Positions 41,153 through 51,692 of a DNA stretch of 64,000 nucleotides are shown in pieces (within the stretch, counting starts at the first letter, position 1; the number at the start of each line of letters is the position of its first letter). A program made the translations under genes and the position numbers. The notes beneath the pieces are model-generated. The model saw only the letters and a program-made list of their open reading frames with translations. It ran no database searches and was not told where the DNA came from. Origin of the DNA: Aerococcus kribbianus (GTDB lineage Bacteria > Bacillota > Bacilli > Lactobacillales > Aerococcaceae). The stretch spans positions 558,001 to 622,000 of the forward strand of contig NZ_JAPRFR010000001.1 of assembly GCF_026805545.1 (NCBI RefSeq), written 5' to 3'.

Positions 41153-43296
41153 TCAAAGTTTATTTTTTCTTCTGCTAAAATTTGGTCTGAGGCTATGCCG
41201 ACTTGGATGGTGATGTCTCCTTGAGCGATAACGAAATCACCTTTACCAGTATCCCAAACTGAGAATGGGTGATGAGTATCGTCTGCAGAAATACTTAATT
41301 CCACAGTTTTATTTTGGCCTGCTTCTAGAGCGATTTTTTCAAAACCGATGAGACGTTTTGGTGGTTGATTGTCACCAGGAATGCCAGCGTAAACTTGGAC
41401 CACTTGGGCACCATCACGGTCGCCTTGATTAGTAATATTGAAGCTTACCGTTACTGTGTTGTCGCTAGCTTTTTGCACTTGAATAGCATCCAAATCGAAT
41501 TCAGTGTAAGACAAGCCGTGTCCAAAGGCGTAAAGTGGTTTAATGCCTTGGCTTTCAAACCAACGGTAGCCAACTTGGTGGCCTTCTGTGTATTTGATTT
41601 CTGGATAACCTGCTCCTTCTTCAACCCCAGGATGACGTTCGGGATGGTTATAGTACATCAAGTCTTCTTCATGGGCAGCATAGGTGGTTGGCACTTTACC
41701 TGATGGGTTCACACGACCGAAGACTAAGTCAGCAACAACGTGACCATCTTCTGTCCCTTGATTCCACACTTCTAGAATGCTTTTCGCTTCCTCATGCCAT
41801 GGCAATAGCATTGGTGTGGAGTCTTTTAAGACCACAACGGCTTCAGAATCTTGAGCTAGGATTTGGCTAATCATTTGATTTTGTTGATTTGGTAGTTCCG
41901 GTTTTTCTAAATCAAAACCTTCTGAAGCAATGATACCAGCCATAATAATCACTTGGTCAGCTTGGGCAATTTTTTCTTGGGCCTGGTCGAGATTAGAAAG
42001 GTCATCTGCCACAATGAACGCTTCGACACGACTTTGGGCGCCTAATTCTGCTAAGACATCTTCCATTCCAGCTTTTGGTGCTACCGTATAGAGTGGGTCA
42101 ACCTTAGATGAACCGCCACCACCAACACAGGCCTTTTCAGCAAATTTTTCTTGCCCAATAATCAAGATGTTGTCCAAATTATCTGCTTGTAAAGGTAGTT
42201 TTTGGTCGTCATTTTTCAGTAAGACAGCACCTTGTCCCCCTATTTCACGTGCCACTTGTCCATGAGCTTGGGCATCCACTTCTTGTGGGTCATATTCCTT
42301 ACCAAATTGGTTGAAGCGGAACATTTGAGTAAAACGACGAATTAAGGCACGGTCGATAGTCTTTTCTTCTAAAGAGGTATCTTGAAGGGCAGATTTAATA
42401 TTGTCTTCATTCAACCATTTAGCATCAGGCATTTCTAAATCTAAACCAGCATTAATGGCTGACGCCGCTGAGCGCGTGGACCAGAAGTCTGATTGGACAT
42501 AGCCTTCAAATCCCCATTCATTACGGAGGATATCGGTTAAAGTATAGTGGTATTCAGTGCCGTAGACCCCACGAATTCGGTTATAGGATGACATAATTGA
42601 GGCAATGTCGCCATCTTTGACCAACATTTCGAATGGTAAAAGATAAATTTCTCGCATCACGTCTTCATCAACCGTGACATTATGACGGAAGCGCTCATCC
42701 TCTTGGTCATTAAGCACAAAATGTTTTCCCATAGCGATGACATCATGGTCTTGGATCGCCTTGGTCACTTCCACACCCATAACACCACTAAGGAAAGGAT
42801 CTTCAGATAAGTATTCGAAATTCCGACCGCCAATTGGTGTCCGGTGAATGTTTACAGCCGGCCCTTCTAAAACGTGTTGGCCATAAGCAGCTGTTTCTGC
42901 ACCAATAATATCACCATAACGATAAGCCAAGTCGCGGTCAAAGGAAGCCGCTAAACCGATAGTCATAGGTAAAGCAGTGGCTTTAGGGCTTGGATAGCCA
43001 TCCCCCATACCTACACCGACTGGCCCATTGGTGACCCGCATGCGTGGAATGCCTAATGAATCAATTCCTTCCACATGACGCTCTACTCGTAGTTGAGTCA
43101 TCATTTCATCATATTCTTCATCAGACAAATCTTGCATAGCCGACATATCAACATTATAGATATTAATTGTCTTCATACCACCATGTAATTGTGCAATCTT
43201 CTCTTCCAAAGTCATAGCAGAGACTAGTTCTTCCGCTCTTTGACGGTCAGATTTGCTAGCATCCATCCATGGCTTGCTTTCAGAATTGTTTGTCAT
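41149..43296 (-). CDS. Glycoside hydrolase family 3 beta-glucosidase
   Basis: Starting at the ATG at 43296 (GGAGG 9 bp upstream) the product has 715 residues. The GH3 catalytic domain has SAMTLEEKIAQL near residue 21, MGKHFVLNDQE, and GYVQSDFWSTRSAAS near residue 270 holding the nucleophile Asp. The second domain and a C-terminal fibronectin-III-like module (PLYAFGHGLSYTEF, then DGAQVVQVYAG) follow. No signal peptide is seen, so it acts in the cytosol on short beta-glucosides. The longer frame (746 residues) adds a non-conserved start. Confidence 0.92.
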   Translation of the reverse strand: MTNNSESKPWMDASKSDRQRAEELVSAMTLEEKIAQLHGGMKTINIYNVDMSAMQDLSDEEYDEMMTQLRVERHVEGIDSLGIPRMRVTNGPVGVGMGDGYPSPKATALPMTIGLAASFDRDLAYRYGDIIGAETAAYGQHVLEGPAVNIHRTPIGGRNFEYLSEDPFLSGVMGVEVTKAIQDHDVIAMGKHFVLNDQEDERFRHNVTVDEDVMREIYLLPFEMLVKDGDIASIMSSYNRIRGVYGTEYHYTLTDILRNEWGFEGYVQSDFWSTRSAASAINAGLDLEMPDAKWLNEDNIKSALQDTSLEEKTIDRALIRRFTQMFRFNQFGKEYDPQEVDAQAHGQVAREIGGQGAVLLKNDDQKLPLQADNLDNILIIGQEKFAEKACVGGGGSSKVDPLYTVAPKAGMEDVLAELGAQSRVEAFIVADDLSNLDQAQEKIAQADQVIIMAGIIASEGFDLEKPELPNQQNQMISQILAQDSEAVVVLKDSTPMLLPWHEEAKSILEVWNQGTEDGHVVADLVFGRVNPSGKVPTTYAAHEEDLMYYNHPERHPGVEEGAGYPEIKYTEGHQVGYRWFESQGIKPLYAFGHGLSYTEFDLDAIQVQKASDNTVTVSFNITNQGDRDGAQVVQVYAGIPGDNQPPKRLIGFEKIALEAGQNKTVELSISADDTHHPFSVWDTGKGDFVIAQGDITIQVGIASDQILAEEKINFD

Positions 43297-43410
43297 CCTT
43301 TTTTGCCTCCTTAATTTTTGTATGCTTCTATTATAACAAAGATTGCAAAAAGCTGAAAAGGAATCCCTTACAAAATTAACAGATTGCAATCCTTCTACAA
43401 AAAGGTATGA

Positions 43411-43834
43411 ATATAAAAAAAGAGGCTGGGGTGAAATGCCCAGCCTCTCCGTAGTATATGAAAATTTATCTCTTAGTCGAGCTCACAAAAGCAAGAGCTT
43501 CAGATATTTGTCCAATAGCCTAAAAGATTTAAGTTCATATCTTTTGTCTATTGGCTCAAATCTCTCGCTCTTATCGCTTTTGCTCACATCCTTTTAGTCG
43601 AGCTCTGAAATGCAACTCCTTCGACTGTTTCCTAAAGTCGTTTGGATAAGCTTCTCTTATCCATCACGCTTTAGTCCAACAGCTCGAAGCTCCCGCATTT
43701 CATCTCATCCTTCTAGTCGAGTTCTAAAAAACAGCCCCATCAGTATTTTCTGCAAATGAGTCAGTATTCTGCGAATACTTCTCATTTTCAGACAAATCCT
43801 TTGGGGCTAACCGTTTTTCATCTCATCCTATTTA
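43411..43834 (-). repeat. Modular hairpin repeat, copy D (three modules plus terminator)
   Basis: From the pnp stop codon, minus reads GACTAAATAGGATGAGATGA and three hairpin modules (43714-43834, 43595-43713, 43474-43594), each separated by a linker of the form AGAGCTCGACTA-nn-GGATG. Modules 2 and 3 close with GAAATGC/GCATTTC and CAAAAGC/GCTTTTG; module 3 has an inner CCAATAG/CTATTGG and AAAAGAT/ATCTTTT. The element ends in a strong terminator, GAGGCTGGG / CCCAGCCTC and seven Ts (43411-43448). It fills the gap between pnp and the beta-glucosidase gene. Confidence 0.85.
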
Positions 43835-45943
43835 GTCTTGGTTTTCTTCTAAGGCTTTCATAGATAGGTTGATTCGGCCTCGGTTGTCAATTTCTAAGAC
43901 TTTAACTTTCACCTTGTCACCAATGGCTACCACATCTTCTACCTTATTAGTCCGTTGTTGTTGTAATTCGGAAATGTGGACTAATCCGTCTTTTCCTTTG
44001 GCGATATTAACAAAGGCACCAAATTTTTCAATTCGTTTAACAGTTCCTTCGTAAACTTGTCCAGCTTCGACTTCAAGAGTCAATTCTTCAATGATTTCGA
44101 TGGCTCGTTGAATCGCGTCTGCATCGGAAGAAGCAATATTAACATGGCCGTCTTCATCAATGTCGATTTTAACACCTGTTTCTTCAATAATCTTATTGAT
44201 GGTGTCACCACCCTTACCAATAACTACTTTGATTTGGTCAGGTTTGATAGTAATTTGTTGGATCTTAGGGGCATACTGACTCAATTCTGGACGGGTGTGG
44301 TCAATAGTTTGTGCCATATGATCTAAGAGTTGTAGGCGCGCCTTCTGTGCTTGTTCTAGGGCTTCCTTAAGAATTTCTTCGGTAATCCCTTGGATCTTAA
44401 TATCCATTTGTAAGGCCGTGATACCTTCCCGGGTACCGGCAACCTTGAAGTCCATATCCCCTAGGTGGTCTTCTAAGCCTTGGATATCAGTTAAAACTGT
44501 ATAGTTTTCTTCGGCTTCATCCATGATAAGTCCCATAGCAATACCAGCCACTGGGGCCTTGATTGGAACTCCACCATCCATTAAAGCTAGGGTACCCGCA
44601 CAAATAGAAGCTTGCGATGAAGACCCGTTTGATTCTAAAACTTCCGCTACTAGACGAATGGCATATGGGAAGTCTTCTTCACTTGGTAAAACGCGGTCCA
44701 AGGCCCGATGTCCTAACGCACCATGACCAATTTCTCGCCGGCCAGGTGACCCATAACGACCAGTAGACCCCACTGAATATTGGGGGAAGTTGTAGTGGTG
44801 CATGAAACGACGCGTTTCTTCATCAGATAAACCATCTAAACGTTGTTCTTCAGAAATTGGCGCTAGGGTTAAGGCAGACAAGACTTGGGTTTGTCCCCGT
44901 GTGAAGAGTCCAGACCCATGAGCTCGTGGCAATAAGCCAACTTCTGATTCCAAAGGCCGAATTTCATCCACTTTACGCCCATCTGGTCGTACCTTATCTT
45001 CGGTAATCAAACGACGAACTTCTTTGTATTCCATTTGGTCAGCAATTTGTACCACTTGGTTATGGATAAAGATGAAATCTTCGTCTTCTGCATAAATACC
45101 ATCAAAATGGTCAATCATTTCTGCTTTAACATCTTCGATAGCTGCTTCACGGTCTAATTTATCAAACACTTGGATAGCGGCCGACATTTTATCGTAAAAC
45201 TTGCTGGTGGCAGCAGCTTCTAATTCTGGATCAACAACATCAAGATCCACTACCATTTTTTCTTGGCCTACTGCTTCCTTGATTTCATTTTGGAAGTAGC
45301 ATAATTCTTTGATAGCAGTATGACCAAACATTAGAGCTTTCAACATATCTTCTTCAGAAAGTTCCGCTGCGGAAGATTCTACCATGTTGATTGCTCGGTC
45401 AGAACCAGCTACAGTGAGTTCCAAATCAGAGAGTTCCGCTTGTTCGCGATTTGGGTTGATAACAAATTCACCATTGACCCGACCTACATTGACTCCTGCA
45501 ATTGGTCCTGCAAAAGGGATATCTGAAATAGTTAAGGCAATAGAAGAACCTAACATGGCTGCCATTTCGGGACTGCAGTCAGGGTCAACTGACATCACAG
45601 TGTTGATTACTTGGACTTCATTCTTGAAGCCTTCTGGGAACATGGGACGAATCGGACGGTCGATTAAACGTGCAGTTAGTGTAGCATGTTCACTAGGACG
45701 TCCTTCCCGTTTGATATAACCACCCGGAATTTTCCCTACTGCATACATTTTCTCTTCGTAATTCACTTGAAGTGGGAAGAAATCTTGGCCTTCCTTGGCT
45801 TCTTTTTCACCGACTGCAGCTGTTAAAACGACAGTATCTCCATAGCGAACTAAGACTGCAGCAGAGGCTTGCTTAGCGACTTGACCGACTTCGACTTGGA
45901 GCGGACGACCCGCCCAGTTCATCTTAAATACTTGTTTTTCCAT
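43832..45943 (-). CDS. pnp: Polyribonucleotide nucleotidyltransferase
   Basis: With the ATG at 45943 (AAGGAG 5 bp upstream) the product has 703 residues: [20 protein letters not shown], two RNase PH domains, a helical domain between them, then a KH domain ([19 protein letters not shown]) and an S1 domain ([20 protein letters not shown]). It degrades RNA 3' to 5' with phosphate. It follows rpsO through a hairpin, the usual order. The stop codon runs into repeat copy D. Confidence 0.97.
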   Translation of the reverse strand: MEKQVFKMNWAGRPLQVEVGQVAKQASAAVLVRYGDTVVLTAAVGEKEAKEGQDFFPLQVNYEEKMYAVGKIPGGYIKREGRPSEHATLTARLIDRPIRPMFPEGFKNEVQVINTVMSVDPDCSPEMAAMLGSSIALTISDIPFAGPIAGVNVGRVNGEFVINPNREQAELSDLELTVAGSDRAINMVESSAAELSEEDMLKALMFGHTAIKELCYFQNEIKEAVGQEKMVVDLDVVDPELEAAATSKFYDKMSAAIQVFDKLDREAAIEDVKAEMIDHFDGIYAEDEDFIFIHNQVVQIADQMEYKEVRRLITEDKVRPDGRKVDEIRPLESEVGLLPRAHGSGLFTRGQTQVLSALTLAPISEEQRLDGLSDEETRRFMHHYNFPQYSVGSTGRYGSPGRREIGHGALGHRALDRVLPSEEDFPYAIRLVAEVLESNGSSSQASICAGTLALMDGGVPIKAPVAGIAMGLIMDEAEENYTVLTDIQGLEDHLGDMDFKVAGTREGITALQMDIKIQGITEEILKEALEQAQKARLQLLDHMAQTIDHTRPELSQYAPKIQQITIKPDQIKVVIGKGGDTINKIIEETGVKIDIDEDGHVNIASSDADAIQRAIEIIEELTLEVEAGQVYEGTVKRIEKFGAFVNIAKGKDGLVHISELQQQRTNKVEDVVAIGDKVKVKVLEIDNRGRINLSMKALEENQD

Positions 45944-46053
45944 AGTAACTCCTTCTAGCAACCGACCGCTACTAAACAAAGTTTTACCTAGAATCGCTTC
46001 TGGGCACAAGTTTGGTTAGTAGACCTTAGCCTGGTTGCTGATTTTTATTGAGA

Positions 46054-46087
46054 AAAAGCGAGATCCACCACTATGAATCTCGCTTTT
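46054..46087 (-). terminator. Hairpin between rpsO and pnp
   Basis: AAAAGCGAGAT / ATCTCGCTTTT around a 12-base loop, then five Ts on minus. It may be a partial terminator or an RNA-processing hairpin in the rpsO-pnp transcript, as known in enteric bacteria. Confidence 0.7.
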
Positions 46088-46149
46088 ACCGACAACTTGG
46101 TCCAGAATCCTCTAAATTAAGATTCCTAGAACAAAGTTATGTTTATATA

Positions 46150-46419
46150 TTAACGACGTAAGCCTAAGCTCTTGATTAATTCACGGTAACGTTGTACGTC
46201 TTTGTTACGTAAGTAAGCTAACAAGTTACGACGGTGACCAACTTTTTTCATCAAACCACGGTAAGAGTGGTGGTCTTTTTTATGCGTACGAGCATGTTCG
46301 TTTAGTGCGTTGATATCAGCAGTCAGTAATGCGATTTGCACTTCTGGACTACCAGTATCTCCTTCATGCCGTGCGTATTGATTGATGATTTCTTGTTTCT
46401 TTTCGTTTGAAATTGCCAT
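46150..46419 (-). CDS. rpsO: Ribosomal protein uS15
   Basis: From the ATG at 46419 the product has 89 residues, [20 protein letters not shown] to [13 protein letters not shown], with the helix [20 protein letters not shown] and [20 protein letters not shown]. It binds 16S rRNA early in 30S assembly. The leader (46420-46510) contains nested inverted repeats (ATACC/GGTAT around TTCG/CGAA; GTGTGAATTCACAC), so translational autoregulation is possible but unproven. Confidence 0.97.
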   Translation of the reverse strand: MAISNEKKQEIINQYARHEGDTGSPEVQIALLTADINALNEHARTHKKDHHSYRGLMKKVGHRRNLLAYLRNKDVQRYRELIKSLGLRR

Positions 46420-46518
46420 TTGACAACACCTCTTTCTATAAATTTGCCTCATACCGCGTAGGACGTTGGTGATTCGTCAAACGAAGTAGGAGGTATGGTG
46501 TGAATTCACACATCAATT

Positions 46519-46547
46519 ATTATAACGACAATTGCTAGTAATTGCAA
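46519..46547 (-). promoter_or_regulatory. Promoter of rpsO-pnp
   Basis: TTGCAA, a 17-bp spacer and TATAAT on minus, about 100 bp before the rpsO start, leaving a structured leader. Confidence 0.75.
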
Positions 46548-46646
46548 GGTGTTTCACCAGTAACTTTATTCTTTAGAATTTTTTACTGGACTTTCACTCT
46601 AGGATTCAGGATAATAGAGGGATATTATTTATCAAAGGAGTTTCCT

Positions 46647-47333
46647 ATGACTGATTATTATGCCGCACCTTTCAGTAAATATTTTCGGCAAGCTGCGATT
46701 GCTGTTTTACCTTTTATCATTATTGTTACTCTAGCAATTGCTATTCCTGACCGCCTACAAAGTTTTGACGAAAACTTGCTATTAACCATTTATAATTCTG
46801 GTGGCCCCCTACTCGACCAAATCGTGACCACCTATACAGACTTGGCCGGTCCACAAACGATTACAGTGTTGACTATCTTATTATGGCTGACTTACCGTTA
46901 TTATCTGAAAAAACCTCGCGTCGCTAACTGGTTTGTCGTGACGGTGGTCATTGCTTTTGGTATTCTCAATTCTATGGTCAAATATATTGTGATGCGACCA
47001 CGCCCAAGTGTCGTTCCGCATTTAATTGAACAAGGTGGCTTTTCATTCCCTAGTGGCCATTCTTGTGGGTCAATGATTTTCTATGGTGCCTTGGCAGTGT
47101 TACTTTTCGAACGTTACAAGGACAAAAAATGGGGACGGCGACTAGCTGGCTTTGTGCTTACCTTCTTCCCTATCACTATTGCCCTAAGTCGCTTATACTT
47201 AGGGGTCCATTATCCTAGCGATACTGTCGCTGGTCTATCTCTAGGGGCAACTACCCTAATTATTGCTACTGCCTATCTGCGTAATGTGATTTTGATTGAA
47301 GAAGAAAATGATTTGAATCTGCATAGTGACTAA
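46647..47333 (+). CDS. PAP2-family membrane phosphatase
   Basis: Starting at the ATG at 46647 (AAAGGAG 6 bp upstream) the product has 228 residues with about six membrane helices. The three PAP2 motifs are present: KYIVMRPRP near residue 111, FPSGHSCGS near residue 133 and SRLYLGVHYPSD near residue 180. Such enzymes remove phosphate from undecaprenyl pyrophosphate or phosphatidylglycerol phosphate. It is monocistronic on plus, convergent with uvrB. An upstream ATG would add 35 residues that overlap the rpsO promoter. Confidence 0.9.
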   Translation: MTDYYAAPFSKYFRQAAIAVLPFIIIVTLAIAIPDRLQSFDENLLLTIYNSGGPLLDQIVTTYTDLAGPQTITVLTILLWLTYRYYLKKPRVANWFVVTVVIAFGILNSMVKYIVMRPRPSVVPHLIEQGGFSFPSGHSCGSMIFYGALAVLLFERYKDKKWGRRLAGFVLTFFPITIALSRLYLGVHYPSDTVAGLSLGATTLIIATAYLRNVILIEEENDLNLHSD

Positions 47334-47355
47334 ACTATAGTTTAAACAAAAGAAC

Positions 47356-47394
47356 GACCCTAGCAATGCTAAAAAACATTGCTAGGGTCTTTTT
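47356..47394 (+). terminator. Intrinsic terminator of the PAP2 gene
   Basis: Perfect stem GACCCTAGCAATG / CATTGCTAGGGTC with an A-rich loop and five Ts on plus, 22 bp after the stop. Confidence 0.9.
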
Positions 47395-47539
47395 ATTTAG
47401 CCTAATGCTTATCTGTAGATTGAATGATATTTCTTCAAGACTCTTTACTGCTGGAAAAATATCTCTTTGTCTTGATTGCACACAAACTATCTGTAGGCCT
47501 TGTGCGCAAAATAGCAAATTGTGTAAACTATCGACATAA

Positions 47540-47596
47540 CATTGTGCGTGAAAAGGCAGATTATAAGCCCTACTTCACACTTTTCATCTCACCCTT
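47540..47596 (-). repeat. Modular hairpin repeat, copy E (after uvrB)
   Basis: The uvrB stop is followed on minus by GGGTGAGATGAAAAGTGTGA, then AGTAGGGCTTATAATC and CTGCCTTTTCACGCAC, so GTGAAG/CTTTTCAC pair at the base. Start sequence and position match copies B and D. Confidence 0.55.
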
Positions 47597-49610
47597 ACTT
47601 TATCTTAAACTCCGCTTTGAGTTCCATAACGATATCGCGTAGTTCAGCGGCTTTTTCGAAGTTGAGGTCTTTGGCAGCTTGACGCATTTCCATTTCGACA
47701 TTATGGATGGCTTCTTCTTTGTCATCTCGTTTCAATTCACGAATGGATTCCGCTAGTGAAGCAGATTCGTCAGCTGTATTGACATCGTGGGTGATACGAA
47801 TAAGTTCTTGGATATCTTTCTTAATAGTTTGCGGAACGATATTATGTTTTTCATTATAAGCCTCTTGGATTTCCCGGCGCCGTTGGGTTTCATCAATAGC
47901 TTTTTGCATGGATTGGGTAATGTCATCAGCATACATGAGCACATGACCGTTACTATTCCGGGCGGCCCGACCGATCGTTTGGATGAGAGATCGTTCATTA
48001 CGGAGGAACCCATCTTTATCAGCGTCCAAAATAGCCACTAAGGAGACTTCTGGGACATCAATCCCTTCACGAAGCAAATTAATCCCAATCAAGACATCAA
48101 AAACACCTAAACGGAGGTCGCGAATAATCTCTGACCGTTCCAAGGTTTTGATATCTGAATGAAGATATTTGACTTTAATGCCAACTTCTTCTAAGTAATC
48201 AGTTAGGTCTTCAGACATACGCTTGGTTAGGGTGGTGATAAAGACCCGTTCCTCGCGTTCAACTCGCTCATTGATTTCTGAAATGAGGTCATCGATTTGT
48301 CCTTCAATAGGCCGTACTTCAACCTTAGGATCTAGTAGACCTGTTGGACGAATGATTTGTTCGGTGACTTCCCCATCTGTCTTAGCCATTTCATAATCAC
48401 CAGGAGTGGCAGACACGTAGAGGGCTTGGTTGAGTCGGTCTTCAAATTCTTCTAATTTCAACGGCCGGTTATCTAGGGCAGAGGGCAAACGGAAGCCATG
48501 GTCAATCAAGACTTGTTTTCGGGCCCGGTCCCCATTGTACATCCCACGTACTTGGGGCATGGTCATATGAGACTCGTCTACCATTAATAACCAATCATCT
48601 GGGAAGAAGTCTAATAAAGTATAAGGAGCCTGTCCAGGGGCACGACCATCCATATGTCGAGAATAGTTCTCAATCCCATTACAGTAGCCCATTTCTAACA
48701 ACATTTCCATATCATAACGGGTCCGTTGTTCTAAACGTTGGGCTTCTAGTAATTTGCCTTCTTCATTGAATTTCTTTAACTGTTCTTCCAGTTCCGCTTC
48801 AATGCTTTTAACTGCGGCGGTAATTTGGTCATTATTAGCAACAAAGTGGGTAGCTGGGAAGATAGGATAGTGTTCTACATCATTCTTGACCTCACCCGTA
48901 ACTACGTCAACTTCACGAATCCGGTCAATTTCATCCCCAAAAAATTCCACCCGAATAGCTGAAGAGTCCCGTGAGGCTAAAAAGACTTCCACAGAATCGC
49001 CACGTACACGGAAGGTTCCCCGTCTGAAGTCGATGTCATTACGCTCAAACTGCATGTCTAGAAGGCGGCGCATGAAGTCATCTCGTTCCATTTCTTGGCC
49101 TTCGCGAATAGATAAAACATGTTCGGCATAGTTTTCTGGGTTGACCAAACCGTAGATACAGGAAACTGATGCCACGATTATCACATCGGAGCGCTCTAAT
49201 AAGGCAGAGGTAGCAGAATGGCGCAATTTATCGATCTCGTCATTAACGCTGGCGGATTTTTCAATATAAGAGTCACTAGATGGCACATAGGCTTCCGGTT
49301 GATAATAGTCATAATAGGAGACAAAATATTCCACAGCATTATTAGGGAAAAATTCCTTCAACTCTCCATAGAGTTGACCGGCTAGGGTCTTGTTGTGGGC
49401 CAAAACCAAGGTAGGACGGTTGGTTTCCTTGATCACATTGGCCATGGTGAAGGTCTTCCCGGTCCCAGTTCCCCCTAATAGGACTTGGGATTGGTTACCA
49501 GCTTTGATTTTAGCTACGAGTTCTTTAATGGCTTGGGGTTGGTCCCCATTAGGTTGGTATTTGGATACTAGGTCAAACTTGTTGTGGGCAACTTTAAAGT
49601 CCAAGTTCAT
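47595..49610 (-). CDS. uvrB: Excinuclease ABC subunit B
   Basis: A protein of about 671 residues. It has [19 protein letters not shown] near residue 40, the beta-hairpin region [20 protein letters not shown] near residue 91, [20 protein letters not shown] and the C-terminal UvrC-binding helix pair ([20 protein letters not shown]). It loads damage for UvrC incision. Either GTG (49613) or ATG (49610) may start it; the -10 lies so close that the leader is about ten bases. uvrA is not next to it, and no LexA box is seen upstream. Confidence 0.96.
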   Translation of the reverse strand: MNLDFKVAHNKFDLVSKYQPNGDQPQAIKELVAKIKAGNQSQVLLGGTGTGKTFTMANVIKETNRPTLVLAHNKTLAGQLYGELKEFFPNNAVEYFVSYYDYYQPEAYVPSSDSYIEKSASVNDEIDKLRHSATSALLERSDVIIVASVSCIYGLVNPENYAEHVLSIREGQEMERDDFMRRLLDMQFERNDIDFRRGTFRVRGDSVEVFLASRDSSAIRVEFFGDEIDRIREVDVVTGEVKNDVEHYPIFPATHFVANNDQITAAVKSIEAELEEQLKKFNEEGKLLEAQRLEQRTRYDMEMLLEMGYCNGIENYSRHMDGRAPGQAPYTLLDFFPDDWLLMVDESHMTMPQVRGMYNGDRARKQVLIDHGFRLPSALDNRPLKLEEFEDRLNQALYVSATPGDYEMAKTDGEVTEQIIRPTGLLDPKVEVRPIEGQIDDLISEINERVEREERVFITTLTKRMSEDLTDYLEEVGIKVKYLHSDIKTLERSEIIRDLRLGVFDVLIGINLLREGIDVPEVSLVAILDADKDGFLRNERSLIQTIGRAARNSNGHVLMYADDITQSMQKAIDETQRRREIQEAYNEKHNIVPQTIKKDIQELIRITHDVNTADESASLAESIRELKRDDKEEAIHNVEMEMRQAAKDLNFEKAAELRDIVMELKAEFKIK

Positions 49611-49626
49611 CACTCCATTCCCAACT

Positions 49627-49654
49627 ATTGTACCACGCCCCCTTGGCTAAGCAA
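49627..49654 (-). promoter_or_regulatory. Promoter of uvrB
   Basis: TTGCTT, a 16-bp spacer and TACAAT on minus. The transcription start should fall about ten bases before the uvrB start codon. No GAAC-N4-GTTC box is present in the 90-bp upstream region. Confidence 0.6.
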
Positions 49655-49701
49655 GGCAAAGACTCCGAGTATAGAGCTCAATTAATTAACGGTTCAAGTT
49701 A

Positions 49702-50184
49702 TTAGTGATCACTAGCTAATTTCTTTAAAAGTGACCGTCCGAAAACTTGTAAAATAACATAGCCCATAATGGCTCCAATAGTCGCTGATGGGAGGAAGAA
49801 AGGCACGAAATACCAAGCATTAGGAAGGTCTAGGCCAAAAATACCTGCCATGGGGAAATAATAGACAATAGCCGAGATAATCCCGGACCCAATCATTTCC
49901 GTAATAGCTGTCCAAAACTTGCTTTGGGTATGCTTATAAATGAGACCTGACAATAACGCACCAATCCAGCCTGACGTCGCAATAAAACTGCGACCACTTA
50001 ACACCATCCGTAGGCCACCAGAAGCAAAAGCTGAAAAGGCATTATAATAAGGACCTAAAAAGACTGCCCCCAAAACGTTCATCAAATGTTGAATAGGCGC
50101 CATATTAGGAAACACAATCACTGAGGATAGGACAAAAGATAAGGCGATAAACACCCCGGTAAATACTAATTTTTTAAGCTTCAT
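49702..50184 (-). CDS. thiW: ECF transporter S component ThiW
   Basis: A 160-residue membrane protein with five to six helices, [20 protein letters not shown], a conserved APIQHLMNVLGAVFLGPYYN segment and ASGGLRMVLSGRSFIA. This is the ThiW family, proposed to take up the thiazole precursor (hydroxyethylthiazole). It is the last gene of the TPP-controlled operon and overlaps thiD by 11 bp, which supports a supply of substrate for ThiM. Confidence 0.9.
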   Translation of the reverse strand: MKLKKLVFTGVFIALSFVLSSVIVFPNMAPIQHLMNVLGAVFLGPYYNAFSAFASGGLRMVLSGRSFIATSGWIGALLSGLIYKHTQSKFWTAITEMIGSGIISAIVYYFPMAGIFGLDLPNAWYFVPFFLPSATIGAIMGYVILQVFGRSLLKKLASDH

Positions 50185-50977
50185 GGTTATCTTCCTTTCT
50201 CAATAAGTAGCCATGATCAAGCGGTCCTGACCCTTGACCTAGGTCTAGTTGAGCACCGATTATGGCAGTGAGATAATCTTTTCCGGCTTGAATAGAAGTC
50301 AGCAGGTCATTGTCCTGTGCCAAATAGGAGGCAATAGCGGATGATAAACTACAACCGGTGCCATGGGTATTGGGATTTGCAATGCGTTGACCTCTAAACC
50401 AATGAATACCTTCACTCCAAACTAAGACATCATCCGCTTGGCCAGCCATATGGCCTCCTTTAATGAGACAGGGGCATCCGTATTGGTCAAAAATAGCTTG
50501 ACCAGCTACTTCCATAGCTTCTTCATTAGTAATTTTACAATCCAGAATGGTTTCAGCTTCACTGATATTGGGCGTCAATAAATCTGCTAGCGGAAATAGC
50601 GTCTGGGTTAAGGCGGCTAATTCTTCTGGATTAAAGAGGGCTGACCCCGATGTGGCTACCATGACCGGATCTAGGACAATATTCTTAGCTTGATAATGTT
50701 GTAAACTTTCCGCTACTGTATGGATAGATTCTGTATTCCCAATCATACCGATTTTCACCACATCCGGACGAATATCATCAAAAACCGCAGCAATCTGTGC
50801 GCGTAACAGATCAGCAGATAGGATTTCTGATGTAGTAAGGCCTTGTGTATTTTGAGCAGTAATGGCGGTAATGGCGGACATACCATAGACACCTGTTGCT
50901 AAAAAGGTTTTTAAATCGGCTTGGATGCCGGCGCCTCCTGATGAGTCGGAACCAGCGATAGTTAATACTTTAAACAT
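50174..50977 (-). CDS. thiD: Hydroxymethylpyrimidine (phosphate) kinase
   Basis: A 267-residue ribokinase-family enzyme: [20 protein letters not shown] at the start, [20 protein letters not shown] near residue 102, and [17 protein letters not shown] near residue 208 with the catalytic Asp/Cys region of ThiD. It phosphorylates HMP and HMP-P. It overlaps thiE by 8 bp and thiW by 11 bp, within the thiM-E-D-W operon under the TPP riboswitch. Confidence 0.95.
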   Translation of the reverse strand: MFKVLTIAGSDSSGGAGIQADLKTFLATGVYGMSAITAITAQNTQGLTTSEILSADLLRAQIAAVFDDIRPDVVKIGMIGNTESIHTVAESLQHYQAKNIVLDPVMVATSGSALFNPEELAALTQTLFPLADLLTPNISEAETILDCKITNEEAMEVAGQAIFDQYGCPCLIKGGHMAGQADDVLVWSEGIHWFRGQRIANPNTHGTGCSLSSAIASYLAQDNDLLTSIQAGKDYLTAIIGAQLDLGQGSGPLDHGYLLRKEDNHEA

Positions 50978-51692
50978 GGCTATCTTCTCCTTTACTAGCG
51001 GCTTGCCAAGTTGTGACTAAATCGTGACTGGCTTGACCAGGGTCTTGAGCCCCGGCAATGGCAGAAACTACAAAATACCCTGCCACTCCTGTAGCTACCA
51101 AGTCAGTTAAATCAGCGACCGTCACCCCACCGCCAACCACAATCGGAATCGGTGTAGCGGCAGCCAAGGTCTTAATTTCTGCTAAGGAATGCAAATGAAT
51201 CTTATCATCGTCACCATAATAGCCCGCATCTGCCTTGGTAGCAGTAGGATGAAGGGGCCCTACCCCTAAATAATCAATAGGTGCCAAGTCTAAATTCTGA
51301 ACATAAGTCAACATCTCCTTGGTCGCAGCCGAAAATCCAATAACAGCATCGGGGCCAAGATAATGCCGGCAGACCTCAACTGGAACATCTGATTGACCGA
51401 CATGGACCCCATCAACCTTAATCCCTAAATCCCGACAGGCTAGGGCCACATCTAAACGATCATTAATCAACAAACACACTTGATCACTCAAATGACGTTG
51501 GGCAATGGTTTGGGCCATCCCTTTAGCCAAGGTAATGATTTCTTGGGCAGATGACTCTTTGGCACGAATTTGCACGCAGCGAATACCAGCTGTAATCGCT
51601 TGGTCAACGATGGCTACAGGATCACGTCCTAGAGTATTTTCTGGACCAATCACTAAGTAATGGCTAATATTTAAATTTTCACGCATAGACAT
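50970..51692 (-). CDS. thiE: Thiamine phosphate synthase
   Basis: A 240-residue TIM-barrel enzyme with [23 protein letters not shown] near residue 39, [12 protein letters not shown] near residue 74, [11 protein letters not shown] near residue 94 and [12 protein letters not shown] near residue 193. It couples HMP-PP and thiazole phosphate. AGGAGG lies 5 bp before the ATG at the end of thiM, so the genes are coupled. It is longer than many ThiE proteins by about 20 residues at the C-terminus ([11 protein letters not shown]). Confidence 0.94.
   Translation of the reverse strand: MSMRENLNISHYLVIGPENTLGRDPVAIVDQAITAGIRCVQIRAKESSAQEIITLAKGMAQTIAQRHLSDQVCLLINDRLDVALACRDLGIKVDGVHVGQSDVPVEVCRHYLGPDAVIGFSAATKEMLTYVQNLDLAPIDYLGVGPLHPTATKADAGYYGDDDKIHLHSLAEIKTLAAATPIPIVVGGGVTVADLTDLVATGVAGYFVVSAIAGAQDPGQASHDLVTTWQAASKGEDSHV

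Noticed and set aside
46420-46510. Established S15 leader regulatory RNA
   Set aside because: Inverted repeats are present, but I could not match them to a known S15-binding structure by eye, so it is not listed as a regulatory RNA.
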